From: Streptomyces sp. NBC_01294
GTDB taxonomy: Bacteria > Actinomycetota > Actinomycetes > Streptomycetales > Streptomycetaceae
Direction of reading: 5' to 3'
DNA length: 64,000 nt
Assembly: GCF_035917235.1 (NCBI RefSeq)
Contig: NZ_CP108423.1
Location: 1,798,001-1,862,000 of the forward strand
Under the pieces are notes generated by a model. The model ran no database searches. It was not told the origin of the DNA and saw only the letters and a program-made list of their open reading frames with translations. The translations under genes and the position numbers were made by a program. This document shows positions 35,466 to 43,479 of the stretch, piece by piece (position 1 is the stretch's first letter; each line of letters starts with the position of its first letter).

Positions 35466-36467
35466 TTACACCTCGGCCAGGATCGGGCTCGCCGCGTTGA
35501 GCGCGAGGCTCAGCACCCGGGTCTGTTCCACCTCGTTGTCGGTGGCCAGCAGGGCGGCCAGGACCGCGATGCGGGCCTGGCCGGCGCGGAGGGTGCCCGT
35601 CGGCACGGCTCCGGCGGCGACCAGGTCGACCGCGCCTCCGTGCGTGTAGATCTCCGTGACCGGCCCGGCCACGACCCGCGTGGTCAGCGCGACCAGCACA
35701 CCGCGCCCGACGGCGGCCTTGACCGCGTCCACGATCTCCGGGGTGGCGTTGCCCGCGCCGGTGCCGATGAGGACGATGCCGCGCGCGCCGGCCTCGACGG
35801 CGGCGTTGAGCAGGACCGGGTCGCCGTCGGCGTGGTGCATCACCACGTCCACGCGCGGCGGGAGTTCCGGCATCGCCGGCAGCGGGAGCGGCGCGGGGCG
35901 CTGCGGGGTGCGCAGGATGGTGACCTTGCCGAAGCCGATCTTCCCGAACAGTTCCTTCGAGGGGTCCGCGAACGCGTCCAGCGCCACGGCCTGCGTCTTC
36001 ACGGTGCCGCGCGCGGCGTGCACCCGGCCCGCGAAGGTGATCAGCACGCCGAGCCCGCGGGTGTTCGCGGCGGTGAGCAGCGCGTCGTAGAGGTTCTCCG
36101 GACCGTCGCCGTCGGCGGTGCCCATGGGCCGCTGCGAACCGGTGAAGACCACGGAGCGCGGGTCGTGGTGGTGGAGGTCGACGAGGAACGCCGACTCCTC
36201 CAGGGTGTCGGTGCCGTGCGTGACGACGATGCCGTCCACACCGGGGTCGGCGAGCACCTCGTGCACGGTGCGCAGCAGGGTGAGCTGGTGGGCGGTGGTG
36301 AGCCGGGGGCTGTTCACGCTGAACAGGTCCACGACCTCGACGGTGATGCCCTCGGGCAGCGGCGCGGTGGCGATCACCTCGCTGCCGTCGGCGTCCGCGG
36401 CGAAGCCGGAGCCCTGCCAGCGGCTGGCTATCGTCCCGCCGGTGCTGATGACGACGATCCGTCCCAT
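35466..36467 (-). CDS. ansA: Asparaginase
   Basis: 333 residues. Both catalytic threonine sites are present: IVVISTGGTIASRW at the N-terminus and GIVVTHGTDTLEESAFLVD (about residues 80-98), with the Lys/Asp-containing helix. No signal peptide, so the protein is cytoplasmic. It converts asparagine to aspartate and ammonia. It diverges from an Lrp/AsnC-type regulator 128 bases away, a pairing that suggests the regulator controls it (inference). Confidence 0.92.
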   Translation of the reverse strand: MGRIVVISTGGTIASRWQGSGFAADADGSEVIATAPLPEGITVEVVDLFSVNSPRLTTAHQLTLLRTVHEVLADPGVDGIVVTHGTDTLEESAFLVDLHHHDPRSVVFTGSQRPMGTADGDGPENLYDALLTAANTRGLGVLITFAGRVHAARGTVKTQAVALDAFADPSKELFGKIGFGKVTILRTPQRPAPLPLPAMPELPPRVDVVMHHADGDPVLLNAAVEAGARGIVLIGTGAGNATPEIVDAVKAAVGRGVLVALTTRVVAGPVTEIYTHGGAVDLVAAGAVPTGTLRAGQARIAVLAALLATDNEVEQTRVLSLALNAASPILAEV

Positions 36468-36594
36468 GCGTCCTGGCCACCCTTCACTTCACTCGTACGT
36501 ATGTACCTAAAGCAGCAATGATAGAGCGACTTATGCGCAATGTGATTGCGTCTTCCACCCAGGCTGTCCCGTGGTCCTGGGCGATAATTGCGCC

Positions 36595-37050
36595 ATGGAC
36601 GCGATCGACCGGGAAATCTTGCGCGAGCTGCAGGCCGACGGCCGCCTCAGCAACCAGGAACTCGCCCAGCGCGTGGGTCTGACCCCCTCCCCCTGTATGC
36701 GCCGGGTGCGCCAGCTGGAACAGGACGGGGTGATCCAGGGCTACCGTGCCGTGATCTCCCCCGAGGCGGTCGGCCGCGGCTTCGAGGTGCTCGTCTCGGT
36801 CGAGGTGCGGCGCGACCGCGAGGCGGTCGAGGCGTTCGAGGCGGCCCTCCAGGACATTCCCGACGTCATCGAGGCCTACCGGCTCTTCGGCAGCCCCGGC
36901 TGCCTGCTGCGGATCGCCGTCGCGGACCTGCGCGCGTACGAGCGCCTGTGGATCGAGAAGCTGACGGCCCTCTCCGGCATCACCGAGGTCAACTCGCAGA
37001 TCATCATGAAGCGCATCAAGGAGCCGAAGGGCCTGCCCGTCGAGCGCTGA
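36595..37050 (+). CDS. Lrp/AsnC-family transcriptional regulator
   Basis: 151 residues from ATG 36595 (MDAIDREILRELQADGRLSNQELAQRVGLTPSPCMRRVRQLEQDGVIQGY): the helix-turn-helix, followed by the RAM/AsnC ligand domain (VLVSVEVRRDREAVEAFEAALQDIPDVIEAYRLFGSPGCLLRIAVADL). These regulators sense amino acids as octamers. Divergent from asparaginase. Its last 35 bases overlap the end of the convergent permease gene. Confidence 0.92.
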   Translation: MDAIDREILRELQADGRLSNQELAQRVGLTPSPCMRRVRQLEQDGVIQGYRAVISPEAVGRGFEVLVSVEVRRDREAVEAFEAALQDIPDVIEAYRLFGSPGCLLRIAVADLRAYERLWIEKLTALSGITEVNSQIIMKRIKEPKGLPVER

Positions 37051-39397
37051 CGCGCTGACGAACGGGAACGGGGACCAAGGGAATTCCGACCATCCGCAGC
37101 ACCTGCTGGTGGGTGGAGCCGGCCAGCCGCTGCAGTCCGAACTCCCTCGTACGGCGGACCGTGGAGGTCACCAGGGAGTTGACGACCGCGAGGGCGCCGA
37201 ATCCGATGACGACCACCACGACGAGGTAGTTGGCGAGCACCTCGGTGTTGAAGGCCGACGCGTGGCTTTCGGTCAGGACGTCACGGTCGGCCGCCTCGGC
37301 TCCGGGCCGGGTCGCGGCGAACGCCGCCAGGGAGGCGGTCACTTCGGCGACGCTCACACCGGGCTCGGCCTTCACCATGATGCGGGTGGCCCTGCCCGTG
37401 TCGGTGTGCCGGGCGAGCAGGTCCGCCGGGAGCAGGATGCTCTCGAATCCGTCCTTGGCGGCGAAGAGCGCCGCCACCTTCAGGGTGACCTGGGTGCCGT
37501 CTCCGAGCCGCATGGTGATCTCGTCACCGACGCCGCGTCCGAGGGACGTGGCGTGCGCCTCGGCCAGTGCGACGGAGTTGCCGCGCAGGTTCTCCAGCGA
37601 ACCGGCCGTGGGCGTGACCGGCGCCGTGCCCGCGGATCCGGTCGCGGTGATGCCCTGGGTGGGCCGGCCGTCCTTGGTCTGCTCGGGGTCCTTGGGGCTG
37701 TCGACGTAACCGACGCTGCTGACGAACTCGGAGGCCGCGCCCACCCCGGGCAGCTTGCGGACCTCGTCGAGGGTGCCGGGACCGAAGCCGCCGGGCGGGG
37801 CGATGAGCGCCGAGTCGGCGTGCATCGTCTCCGAGTAGCGCTCCTTGGCCATGGTGACCTCCGTCGTCCCCATGTAGAGGTCGGCGCAGGCGATGCCGGT
37901 GAGCAGCATGACGGGGGTGATCACGGCCGCGACGCGGGCGGCCCGCGCCCTGGTGTTGAGGGCGGCCAGGGTGCCGGAGAGCCCGGACAGGCGCATCGGC
38001 AGGCCGAGCACGGCGAGCATGCCCTGGGCGATGCGGGGACCGAGGAGGGCGAGCCCCATGACGAACAGGGTGGTGGAGGAGCCCGCGGTGCTGCCCGCCA
38101 TCGGGCCCTTCATGACGGTCACCGTCAGGACGCCGGTCGAGGCGCTGCCCAGGAAGCAGAGCAGGGCGAAGAGGATCCGGGCCTTGCCGAGCGGCCGGCG
38201 CTGTACGTCGGCGTCGGCGAGCGCCTCGGTGGCGCGGACCCGGGTGGCCCGGCGGGAGGCGATGGCCGCGGCGCCCAGGGCGGTGCCCAGGGCGAGCGCC
38301 GCGGTGGCGGCGATGGAGACCCAGCCGAGGTGGAACGTCATCTGGGCGGAGGCGACTTGGCCGTCGACCAGCCTGTCCATGATCCAGCTGCTGAGCGCCC
38401 GGCCGGGCAGGACGGCCAGGGCGGTGGCCGCGATCGACAGGACGAACGTCTCGCTCAGGATCATCCGGCGCAGCTGCTTGGGCACGGCGCCACTGGCCCG
38501 CAGGAGGGCCATCTCGCGGTGCCGCTGCTGGACGGCGAGGGCCAGCGGGGAGGCCACGCCGAAGAGCGAGACCGCGGTCACCATGCCGCCGAAGACGACG
38601 GACACGATCTGCAGGTTCATCGTGGAGCGCTGGGCCTCGGGGAACTCGGCCCGGCCGCGCGCGTCCCCGGTCAGCACCAGTGCCTTGTGCTCCCCGGCGA
38701 CGGCAGTCACCTGCCGGGCCAGCTCGGCCGTGGAGACCCCCGGCTTGGGCAGTACGGCGATGAGGTCGGCCTCGTCCTTGCGGGGAAGGAGTCCGGCGAT
38801 CTCGGAGTCCGCGAGGAACACGGCCTTCTGGCTGCTCACCCCCTTGTTCCGGGCGATGCCCACGATCTTGTACGTCCGGTCGGTGCCCGCCAGGGTGATC
38901 TTCGCCTGGTCGCCGACGCGCAGGCCGGCGCGCTCGGCCAGCTGCCGGTCGAGGACGACCTCGCCGGCCTTCTGCGCTCCGGTGCCGTCGGTCAGGGTGT
39001 AGGGGGCGAGGGTCGCGGAGCTCCAGCCGTGGCCGACGGTGGGCACGTCCGTCGTGACGACGTCGTCGCCCTTGACCAGTCCGGCCGGGAGCGAGGTGTC
39101 GGCGACGGTCCTCTCCACCCCCGGCAGCCTGCCGATGGTGTCCGCGAGGGACCGGTCGACGGGCACGCGTTCGGGGAGCTTCACCTCGGTGCTGCCGTCG
39201 GAGAGCCGGTACGCCTGCTGCCCGGCGACCACCACCGGAGCGGCCGCCAGCCGCTCCGGCGGGACGACGTTGCGCAGGCCCGATTCGAACAGGCCGCCCC
39301 AGGACATGAGGAGGACGGACCCGAGGAACATCGCGAGGAAGCCGGCGATGAAGCTGCCCTTGCGGAAGCGCAGGGTGCGCATGGCGAGCAGGAACAT
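37016..39397 (-). CDS. FtsX-family ABC transporter permease
   Basis: 793 residues from ATG 39397, which shares one base with the stop of the ATPase gene. It has two FtsX-type halves (MacB-like): an N-terminal segment TLRFRKGSFIAGFLAMFLGSVLLMSW, a large extracytoplasmic domain, then repeated four-helix sets (VSVVFGGMVTAVSLFGVASPLALAVQQRHREMALLRASGAVPKQLRRMILSE and VVVVVIGFGALAVVNSLVTSTVRRTREFGLQRLAGSTHQQVLRMV). Such systems export peptides or drive mechanotransmission rather than import. The last 35 bases overlap the Lrp gene on the other strand. Confidence 0.9.
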   Translation of the reverse strand: MFLLAMRTLRFRKGSFIAGFLAMFLGSVLLMSWGGLFESGLRNVVPPERLAAAPVVVAGQQAYRLSDGSTEVKLPERVPVDRSLADTIGRLPGVERTVADTSLPAGLVKGDDVVTTDVPTVGHGWSSATLAPYTLTDGTGAQKAGEVVLDRQLAERAGLRVGDQAKITLAGTDRTYKIVGIARNKGVSSQKAVFLADSEIAGLLPRKDEADLIAVLPKPGVSTAELARQVTAVAGEHKALVLTGDARGRAEFPEAQRSTMNLQIVSVVFGGMVTAVSLFGVASPLALAVQQRHREMALLRASGAVPKQLRRMILSETFVLSIAATALAVLPGRALSSWIMDRLVDGQVASAQMTFHLGWVSIAATAALALGTALGAAAIASRRATRVRATEALADADVQRRPLGKARILFALLCFLGSASTGVLTVTVMKGPMAGSTAGSSTTLFVMGLALLGPRIAQGMLAVLGLPMRLSGLSGTLAALNTRARAARVAAVITPVMLLTGIACADLYMGTTEVTMAKERYSETMHADSALIAPPGGFGPGTLDEVRKLPGVGAASEFVSSVGYVDSPKDPEQTKDGRPTQGITATGSAGTAPVTPTAGSLENLRGNSVALAEAHATSLGRGVGDEITMRLGDGTQVTLKVAALFAAKDGFESILLPADLLARHTDTGRATRIMVKAEPGVSVAEVTASLAAFAATRPGAEAADRDVLTESHASAFNTEVLANYLVVVVVIGFGALAVVNSLVTSTVRRTREFGLQRLAGSTHQQVLRMVGIPLVPVPVRQRVSARRAGPSAP

Positions 39398-40248
39398 CAG
39401 GCGGCGCTCCGCGGTGCGTACGCGTCGGCGGGCTGCGCCTCGAGGCTGTCGGCGCCGAGGCTGTCGGCGCCGAGGCTGTCGGCGCCGAGGCTGTCGGCGC
39501 CGAGGCGGGCCAGGTGCTCGGCGACCACCGTCACGGTGGGCTGGTGGATCTCGCCGGCGAACCGACCGTCCGCCAGGAAGACGACGCGGTCGGCGTAGGA
39601 GGCTGCCACGGGGTCGTGGGTCACCATGACGATCGTCCGCCCGCCGGACCGCACGGCGTCGCGCATCAGGTTCAGGATGGAGGCGGCGGTCTTGGTGTCC
39701 AGCGCACCGGTCGGCTCGTCCGCGAAGATCACCGCGGGCCGGCTCACCAGGGCCCGGGCGATGGCCACCCGCTGCTGCTGGCCGCCGGACATCTCGCCGG
39801 GCCGGTGATTGCGCCGGTCCTTGAGGCCGACCTGCTCCAGAACCGCCCGGACCTGGGCCTTGTCGGGCTTGCGGCCGGCCAGCTGGAGGGGGAGGCAGAC
39901 GTTCTGCTCGGCCGTCAGCGCGGGCAGCAGGTTGAACGACTGGAAGATGAAGCCGATCTGCTCGCGGCGCAGCAGCGTCAGCTCGGTCTCGCTCAGTCCG
40001 GCGAGTTCCCGGCCGGCCAGCCGCACGGAGCCGGAGGTGGGCTCGTCCAGACCGGCGGCGCACTGGAGCAGGGTGCTCTTGCCCGATCCGGAGGGGCCCA
40101 TCACGGCGGTGAAGGCGCGTCGGTGGAAGTCGATCGAGACTCCGTTCAGCGCCGAAACCCGGTTGTCGCCCCGGCCGTACACCTTCCGCACGTCAACGAG
40201 CCGGATCACGGCATTCACGTCAGCGCTGCTGTGGGTATCCACGTTCAC
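39397..40248 (-). CDS. ABC transporter ATP-binding protein (MacB/LolD type)
   Basis: 283 residues. Walker A GPSGSGKST (51-59), Q-loop GFIFQSFNLLPALTAEQNV, signature MSGGQQQRVAIARAL, Walker B AVIFADEPTGALD, H-loop MVTHDPVAA: the export-type (MacB/LolD) ATPase. Near the C-terminus a 15-base DNA repeat encodes four LGADS units, an unusual acidic tail. Pairs with the FtsX-type permease directly downstream. Confidence 0.93.
   Translation of the reverse strand: MNVDTHSSADVNAVIRLVDVRKVYGRGDNRVSALNGVSIDFHRRAFTAVMGPSGSGKSTLLQCAAGLDEPTSGSVRLAGRELAGLSETELTLLRREQIGFIFQSFNLLPALTAEQNVCLPLQLAGRKPDKAQVRAVLEQVGLKDRRNHRPGEMSGGQQQRVAIARALVSRPAVIFADEPTGALDTKTAASILNLMRDAVRSGGRTIVMVTHDPVAASYADRVVFLADGRFAGEIHQPTVTVVAEHLARLGADSLGADSLGADSLGADSLEAQPADAYAPRSAA
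39442..39501. repeat. 15-base tandem repeat inside ABC ATPase gene
   Basis: Four identical units of gaggctgtcggcgcc, encoding repeated Leu-Gly-Ala-Asp-Ser on the minus strand. The frame is kept because the unit is five codons, so copy number can vary without breaking the gene. Confidence 0.95.
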
Positions 40249-40571
40249 ATCTCCGTAGTCATCGGTCCCCGTCGTTCAGTGGTTCCACGCTACGAACGCG
40301 GCCGCGGCGCCGACACGGGCGTAAGAGGTGTCCCGGGGGTGGTGCCGGCAACACCCCCACCCCCCGTCCGGGGCCACCGCCCGGGCCGCCCCGCCCCCTC
40401 CCCCTCCATCGACCACACATACGCGTACCCGACCCTTGGCCGTGCGGGATGGCGCCGTGGACCGCGTACTTGAAAAGCTGGGGGTTCGGCACGTCCTTCG
40501 ACCGGTTCTGTTCGGCGAAGGCGAATGCCGCACTCATGCCCCTTCCCTCCCCACTGCGCGGGCGGACGGAG
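40249..40571. other. Intergenic region between ABC exporter and PPTase genes
   Basis: No gene supported. It should hold divergent promoters. A hairpin with arms GGGGGTG and CACCCCC (40335-40358) and CCCCG-rich tracts are visible. The PPTase frame extends upstream to 40449 without a stop, so its start could lie within this region. Confidence 0.5.
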
Positions 40572-41306
40572 ATGACCGTGCCCGACAGCGGATCCCGTGC
40601 CCCGGGCACGGGGTACAAGACCGAACTGATGCCCCCGCACGTCGCGTTCGTCGAGGCCTTCGACGACGTTCCCCTGAGCACCCTGTTCCCGGAGGAGGCG
40701 CAGGTGGTGGCCCGCGCCGTCGAGTCGCGACGCCGCGAGTTCGCCACCGTCCGCTCGTGCGCGCGCATCGCCATGGGCCGCCTCGGATTCGCGCCGGCCC
40801 CCCTGCTGCCCGGGCTGCGCGGAGCCCCTGGCTGGCCGGACGGACTCATCGGCACGATGACGCACTGCACCGGCTACCGGGCCGCCGCGGTCGGCCGCGC
40901 CGCGGAACTCCTCGGCATCGGCATGGACGCGGAACGCAACGAGCCCCTGCCCAACCCGGGGATCCTGCGCCACATCGCGCGGCCCGAAGAACAGCGGCAG
41001 CTGGCCCTGCTCGCCTCGGAGCACCCCGGGGTCTGCTGGGACCGGCTGCTGTTCAGCGCCAAGGAGAGCGTCTACAAGACCTGGTTCCCGCTGGCCCGCG
41101 TCTTCCTGGACTTCTTGGAGTGCCGGGTCACGCTCCACCCCGGCACCGGCACCTTCTCCGCGCGGCTGCTCGTACCGGGCCCGGTCGTCGAAGGGGTGCG
41201 GCTGTCCGGTTTCACGGGCCACTGGGCGGTCCGGGGCGGCCTGATCCTCACGGCCATCGCCCTGACCCCGTCGGTGTCCGCCGGTGGCCGTGCGAGTGGC
41301 GCGTAA
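40572..41306 (+). CDS. 4'-phosphopantetheinyl transferase
   Basis: 244 residues from ATG 40572 (MTVPDSG); alternatives at 40536 and 40449 in the same frame. The Sfp/EntD-type motifs are complete: GIGMDAERNEPL (magnesium-binding GxDxE, about residue 115) and LLFSAKESVYKTWFPL (catalytic FSAKExxYK, about 160). Preceded in the protein by RSCARIAMGRLG and MTHCTGYRAAAVG (the MTHC segment found in EntD-like PPTases). It activates carrier proteins of PKS/NRPS systems by attaching phosphopantetheine. A carrier protein is not in the window, but the secondary-metabolite region begins 2-3 kb downstream. Confidence 0.92.
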   Translation: MTVPDSGSRAPGTGYKTELMPPHVAFVEAFDDVPLSTLFPEEAQVVARAVESRRREFATVRSCARIAMGRLGFAPAPLLPGLRGAPGWPDGLIGTMTHCTGYRAAAVGRAAELLGIGMDAERNEPLPNPGILRHIARPEEQRQLALLASEHPGVCWDRLLFSAKESVYKTWFPLARVFLDFLECRVTLHPGTGTFSARLLVPGPVVEGVRLSGFTGHWAVRGGLILTAIALTPSVSAGGRASGA

Positions 41307-41385
41307 GCACGGCGAGAGGTGCACGCCGATCACCGCCTCGTTAGATTCGTCGTACCACCGGCGACACACCTGCGGGAGCCCCGAG

Positions 41386-42033
41386 TTGCGCGTTGTCCTG
41401 GCCGAGGACCTGTTCCTCCTCCGCGATGGTCTCGTCCGGATGTTGGAGGCCTACGACTGCGAGATCGTCGCGGCGGTCGACAACGGCCCCGACCTCGCAC
41501 GGGCCCTGCTCACCCTCAAACCCGACGTGGCGGTGGTGGACGTCCGCCTCCCCCCGTCCTTCACGGATGAGGGACTTCAGGCCACTTTGCAGGCGCGCCG
41601 GCAGATCCCCGGCCTGCCGGTCCTGGTCCTCTCGCAGCACGTGGAACAGCTCTACGCCCGGAAGCTCCTGGAGAGCGGCACCGGAGGCATCGGCTACCTG
41701 CTCAAGGACCGGGTGTTCAACGCGGAGCAGTTCATCGACGCGGTCCGCCGCGTCTCGGCCGGCGGCACCGCCATGGACCCCCAGGTGATCTCCCAGATCC
41801 TCGCCCGCAACACGCGCGGGGAGCCCCTGGGGCACCTGACCCCGCGCGAGCGCGAGGTCCTGGAGCTGATGGCGGAGGGCCGCTCCAACGCGGCCATCTC
41901 GCAGCAACTGGTCATCACCGAGCGCTCGGTGGCAAAGCACACGTCGAACATCTTCGCCAAGCTCGGACTCCCGCCGTCCGACGACGACAACCGCCGGGTC
42001 CTCGCCGTCCTCGCCTATCTGAACGGCTCCTGA
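41386..42033 (+). CDS. NarL/LuxR-family response regulator (orphan)
   Basis: 215 residues from TTG 41386, with GGGAG seven bases upstream and the canonical receiver start LRVVLAEDLFLLRDGLVRML; longer starts put 34 unrelated residues in front. Receiver domain with phosphoacceptor Asp in KPDVAVVDVRLPPSF, LSQHVEQLYARKLLESGTGGIGYLLKDRV (switch Ser/Thr and Lys), then a LuxR HTH (LTPREREVLELMAEGRSNAAISQQLVITERSVAKHTSNIFAKLGL). No histidine kinase is adjacent, so its partner is unknown. Starts 80 bases after the PPTase gene. Confidence 0.9.
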   Translation: MRVVLAEDLFLLRDGLVRMLEAYDCEIVAAVDNGPDLARALLTLKPDVAVVDVRLPPSFTDEGLQATLQARRQIPGLPVLVLSQHVEQLYARKLLESGTGGIGYLLKDRVFNAEQFIDAVRRVSAGGTAMDPQVISQILARNTRGEPLGHLTPREREVLELMAEGRSNAAISQQLVITERSVAKHTSNIFAKLGLPPSDDDNRRVLAVLAYLNGS

Positions 42034-42045
42034 CCCACGGCCGCG

Positions 42046-42537
42046 TCAGGCGATCACCCTGGCCACGAACCCGGCGACGTTCTCCACGGTCCGCCGGATC
42101 TTCTCCTCCAGGGAGATCGTCTCGTGCAGCCGTCCGCCGACGCCCGCGTCCTTCTTGCCCCGTACGTACAGCGAGCAGGCGAGGTCGCTGCAGATGTACG
42201 CGCCCACCGAGTTGCCCTGCTTGCCGGCCTGCCCGGCCTTCGGCGCGACCATCAGCGAGACGCCGCCCGAGTGCGCGGTCAGGCACATCGAGCACATGCT
42301 CCGCTGCGCCTGCAAGGAGGAGACGGGCGCACCGCGCAGCACCAGGCCCTGCACGCGGCCGTCCAGCTCGACGACGAGGTAGGCGCGGGCCGGGGCCTGC
42401 GGGTCGCGCCAGCCGAGGTAGTCCAGATCGCCCCACGGCCGTTCGGCCAGGTCGCGGGGGACGGACAGCCGCTTCGCCTCACCCTTGCTGCAGTTCACGA
42501 ACGCGCCGCGGATCGCTTGCTCGGTCAGTGGTTCCAT
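42046..42537 (-). CDS. FBP-domain zinc-finger protein (elongation factor G-binding type)
   Basis: 163 residues. The C-terminal half has four zinc-binding Cys arranged as a treble-clef finger: CSMCLTAHSGGVSLMVAPKAG and ICSDLACSLYVRGKK, as in FusB/FBP-type proteins that bind EF-G and confer fusidic acid tolerance in firmicutes. N-terminal helical part LTEQAIRGAFVNCSKGEAKRLSVPRDL is also typical. Whether it acts on EF-G here is not shown. Divergent from the TetR gene, separated by a perfect operator. Confidence 0.85.
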   Translation of the reverse strand: MEPLTEQAIRGAFVNCSKGEAKRLSVPRDLAERPWGDLDYLGWRDPQAPARAYLVVELDGRVQGLVLRGAPVSSLQAQRSMCSMCLTAHSGGVSLMVAPKAGQAGKQGNSVGAYICSDLACSLYVRGKKDAGVGGRLHETISLEEKIRRTVENVAGFVARVIA

Positions 42538-42549
42538 AACATCAGGCTA

Positions 42550-42574
42550 ATTTGCCTAAATCCATTAGGCAAAT
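42550..42574. promoter_or_regulatory. TetR operator between FBP and TetR genes
   Basis: Perfect 10-base inverted repeat ATTTGCCTAA / TTAGGCAAAT around a 5-base spacer, 13 bases upstream of the FBP start and 41 bases upstream of the TetR start. Very AT-rich for this genome. Position and symmetry fit autorepression plus control of the FBP gene by the TetR protein. Confidence 0.7.
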
Positions 42575-42614
42575 ACATAATCAACCAAGGCTAGCGAGCG
42601 AAAGGTGCGAGACC

Positions 42615-43184
42615 ATGGCACGCGCAGGACTGACGACGGAGCGCCTGATCCGCGCCGGGGCGGAACTGGCCGACGAGGTCGGGTTCGACCAGGTGACCGT
42701 TTCGGCGCTCGCCCGGCGCTTCGACGTCAAGGTGGCGAGCCTGTACTCGCACGTGAAGGGCTCCCAGGACGTGAAGACCCGCATCGCCCTGCTCGCCCTG
42801 GACGAACTCGCGGACCGCGCCTCCGACGCCCTGGCGGGGCGGGCCGGCAAGGACGCGCTGACCGCGTTCGCCGACGTCTACCGCGACTACGCCCGGGAGC
42901 ACCCCGGCCGCTACGCCGCGACCCGGACGCGGCTCGACCCCGAGACCGCCGCCGCGAGCGCCGGCGTACGGCACGCACAGATGGCCCGGGCGGTGCTGCG
43001 CGGCTACGACCTGACCGAGCCCGACCAGACGCATGCGGTACGGCTCCTCGGCAGCGTCTTCCACGGCTACGTCGACCTGGAGCTGGGCGGCGGCTTCAGC
43101 CACAGCGCTCCCGACACGCAGGAGACGTGGGAGCGCATCATCGACGCCCTCGACGCCCTGCTGCGCAACTGGCCCGCCCGCTGA
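42615..43184 (+). CDS. TetR-family transcriptional regulator
   Basis: 189 residues from ATG 42615 (MARAGLTTERLIRAGAELADEVGFDQVTVSALARRFDVKVASLYSHVKGSQDVKTRIALLALDELA). The helix-turn-helix is clear; the C-terminal ligand domain is of the TetR_C_33/WHG kind (YAREHPGRYAATRTRLDPETAAAS ... LGSVFHGYVDLELGGGFSHS). GGTGCGAG lies upstream. The likely target is the palindrome 42550-42574 that it shares with the divergent FBP gene. Confidence 0.9.
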   Translation: MARAGLTTERLIRAGAELADEVGFDQVTVSALARRFDVKVASLYSHVKGSQDVKTRIALLALDELADRASDALAGRAGKDALTAFADVYRDYAREHPGRYAATRTRLDPETAAASAGVRHAQMARAVLRGYDLTEPDQTHAVRLLGSVFHGYVDLELGGGFSHSAPDTQETWERIIDALDALLRNWPAR

Positions 43185-43479
43185 CGCACGTCTGCCCTTT
43201 TCGGCCCAGCTTGCCCGGCAGAACATGCACAGATGCCGGTTATTGGATTGATTCCAGTCGTCGTCTCGCGGCTTCCGATCCAGAAAAGTAGGACACACCC
43301 TGACATAGAGGCAAATTACACCCCTCAAGAACCGCTACACCCCCAGGAACTTGGCGAATTCACAACCAGCATGTAGGTTTTTTTGTGTCGACTGGGGGGG
43401 TCGTCCGCTATCCATGCCCCTCAGTCCTGGCGTCCAGCCATTCGTTGGTCCATGCCTGATCAGCAACTGAGGGGTCTTG
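43185..43479. other. Intergenic region before the sulfotransferase gene
   Basis: 295 bases with no supported gene. It is relatively AT-rich, especially 43240-43400, and includes a T-run (about 43378-43384) followed by a G-run (about 43395-43401). Probable promoter region of the sulfotransferase; no regulator site recognised. Confidence 0.5.
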
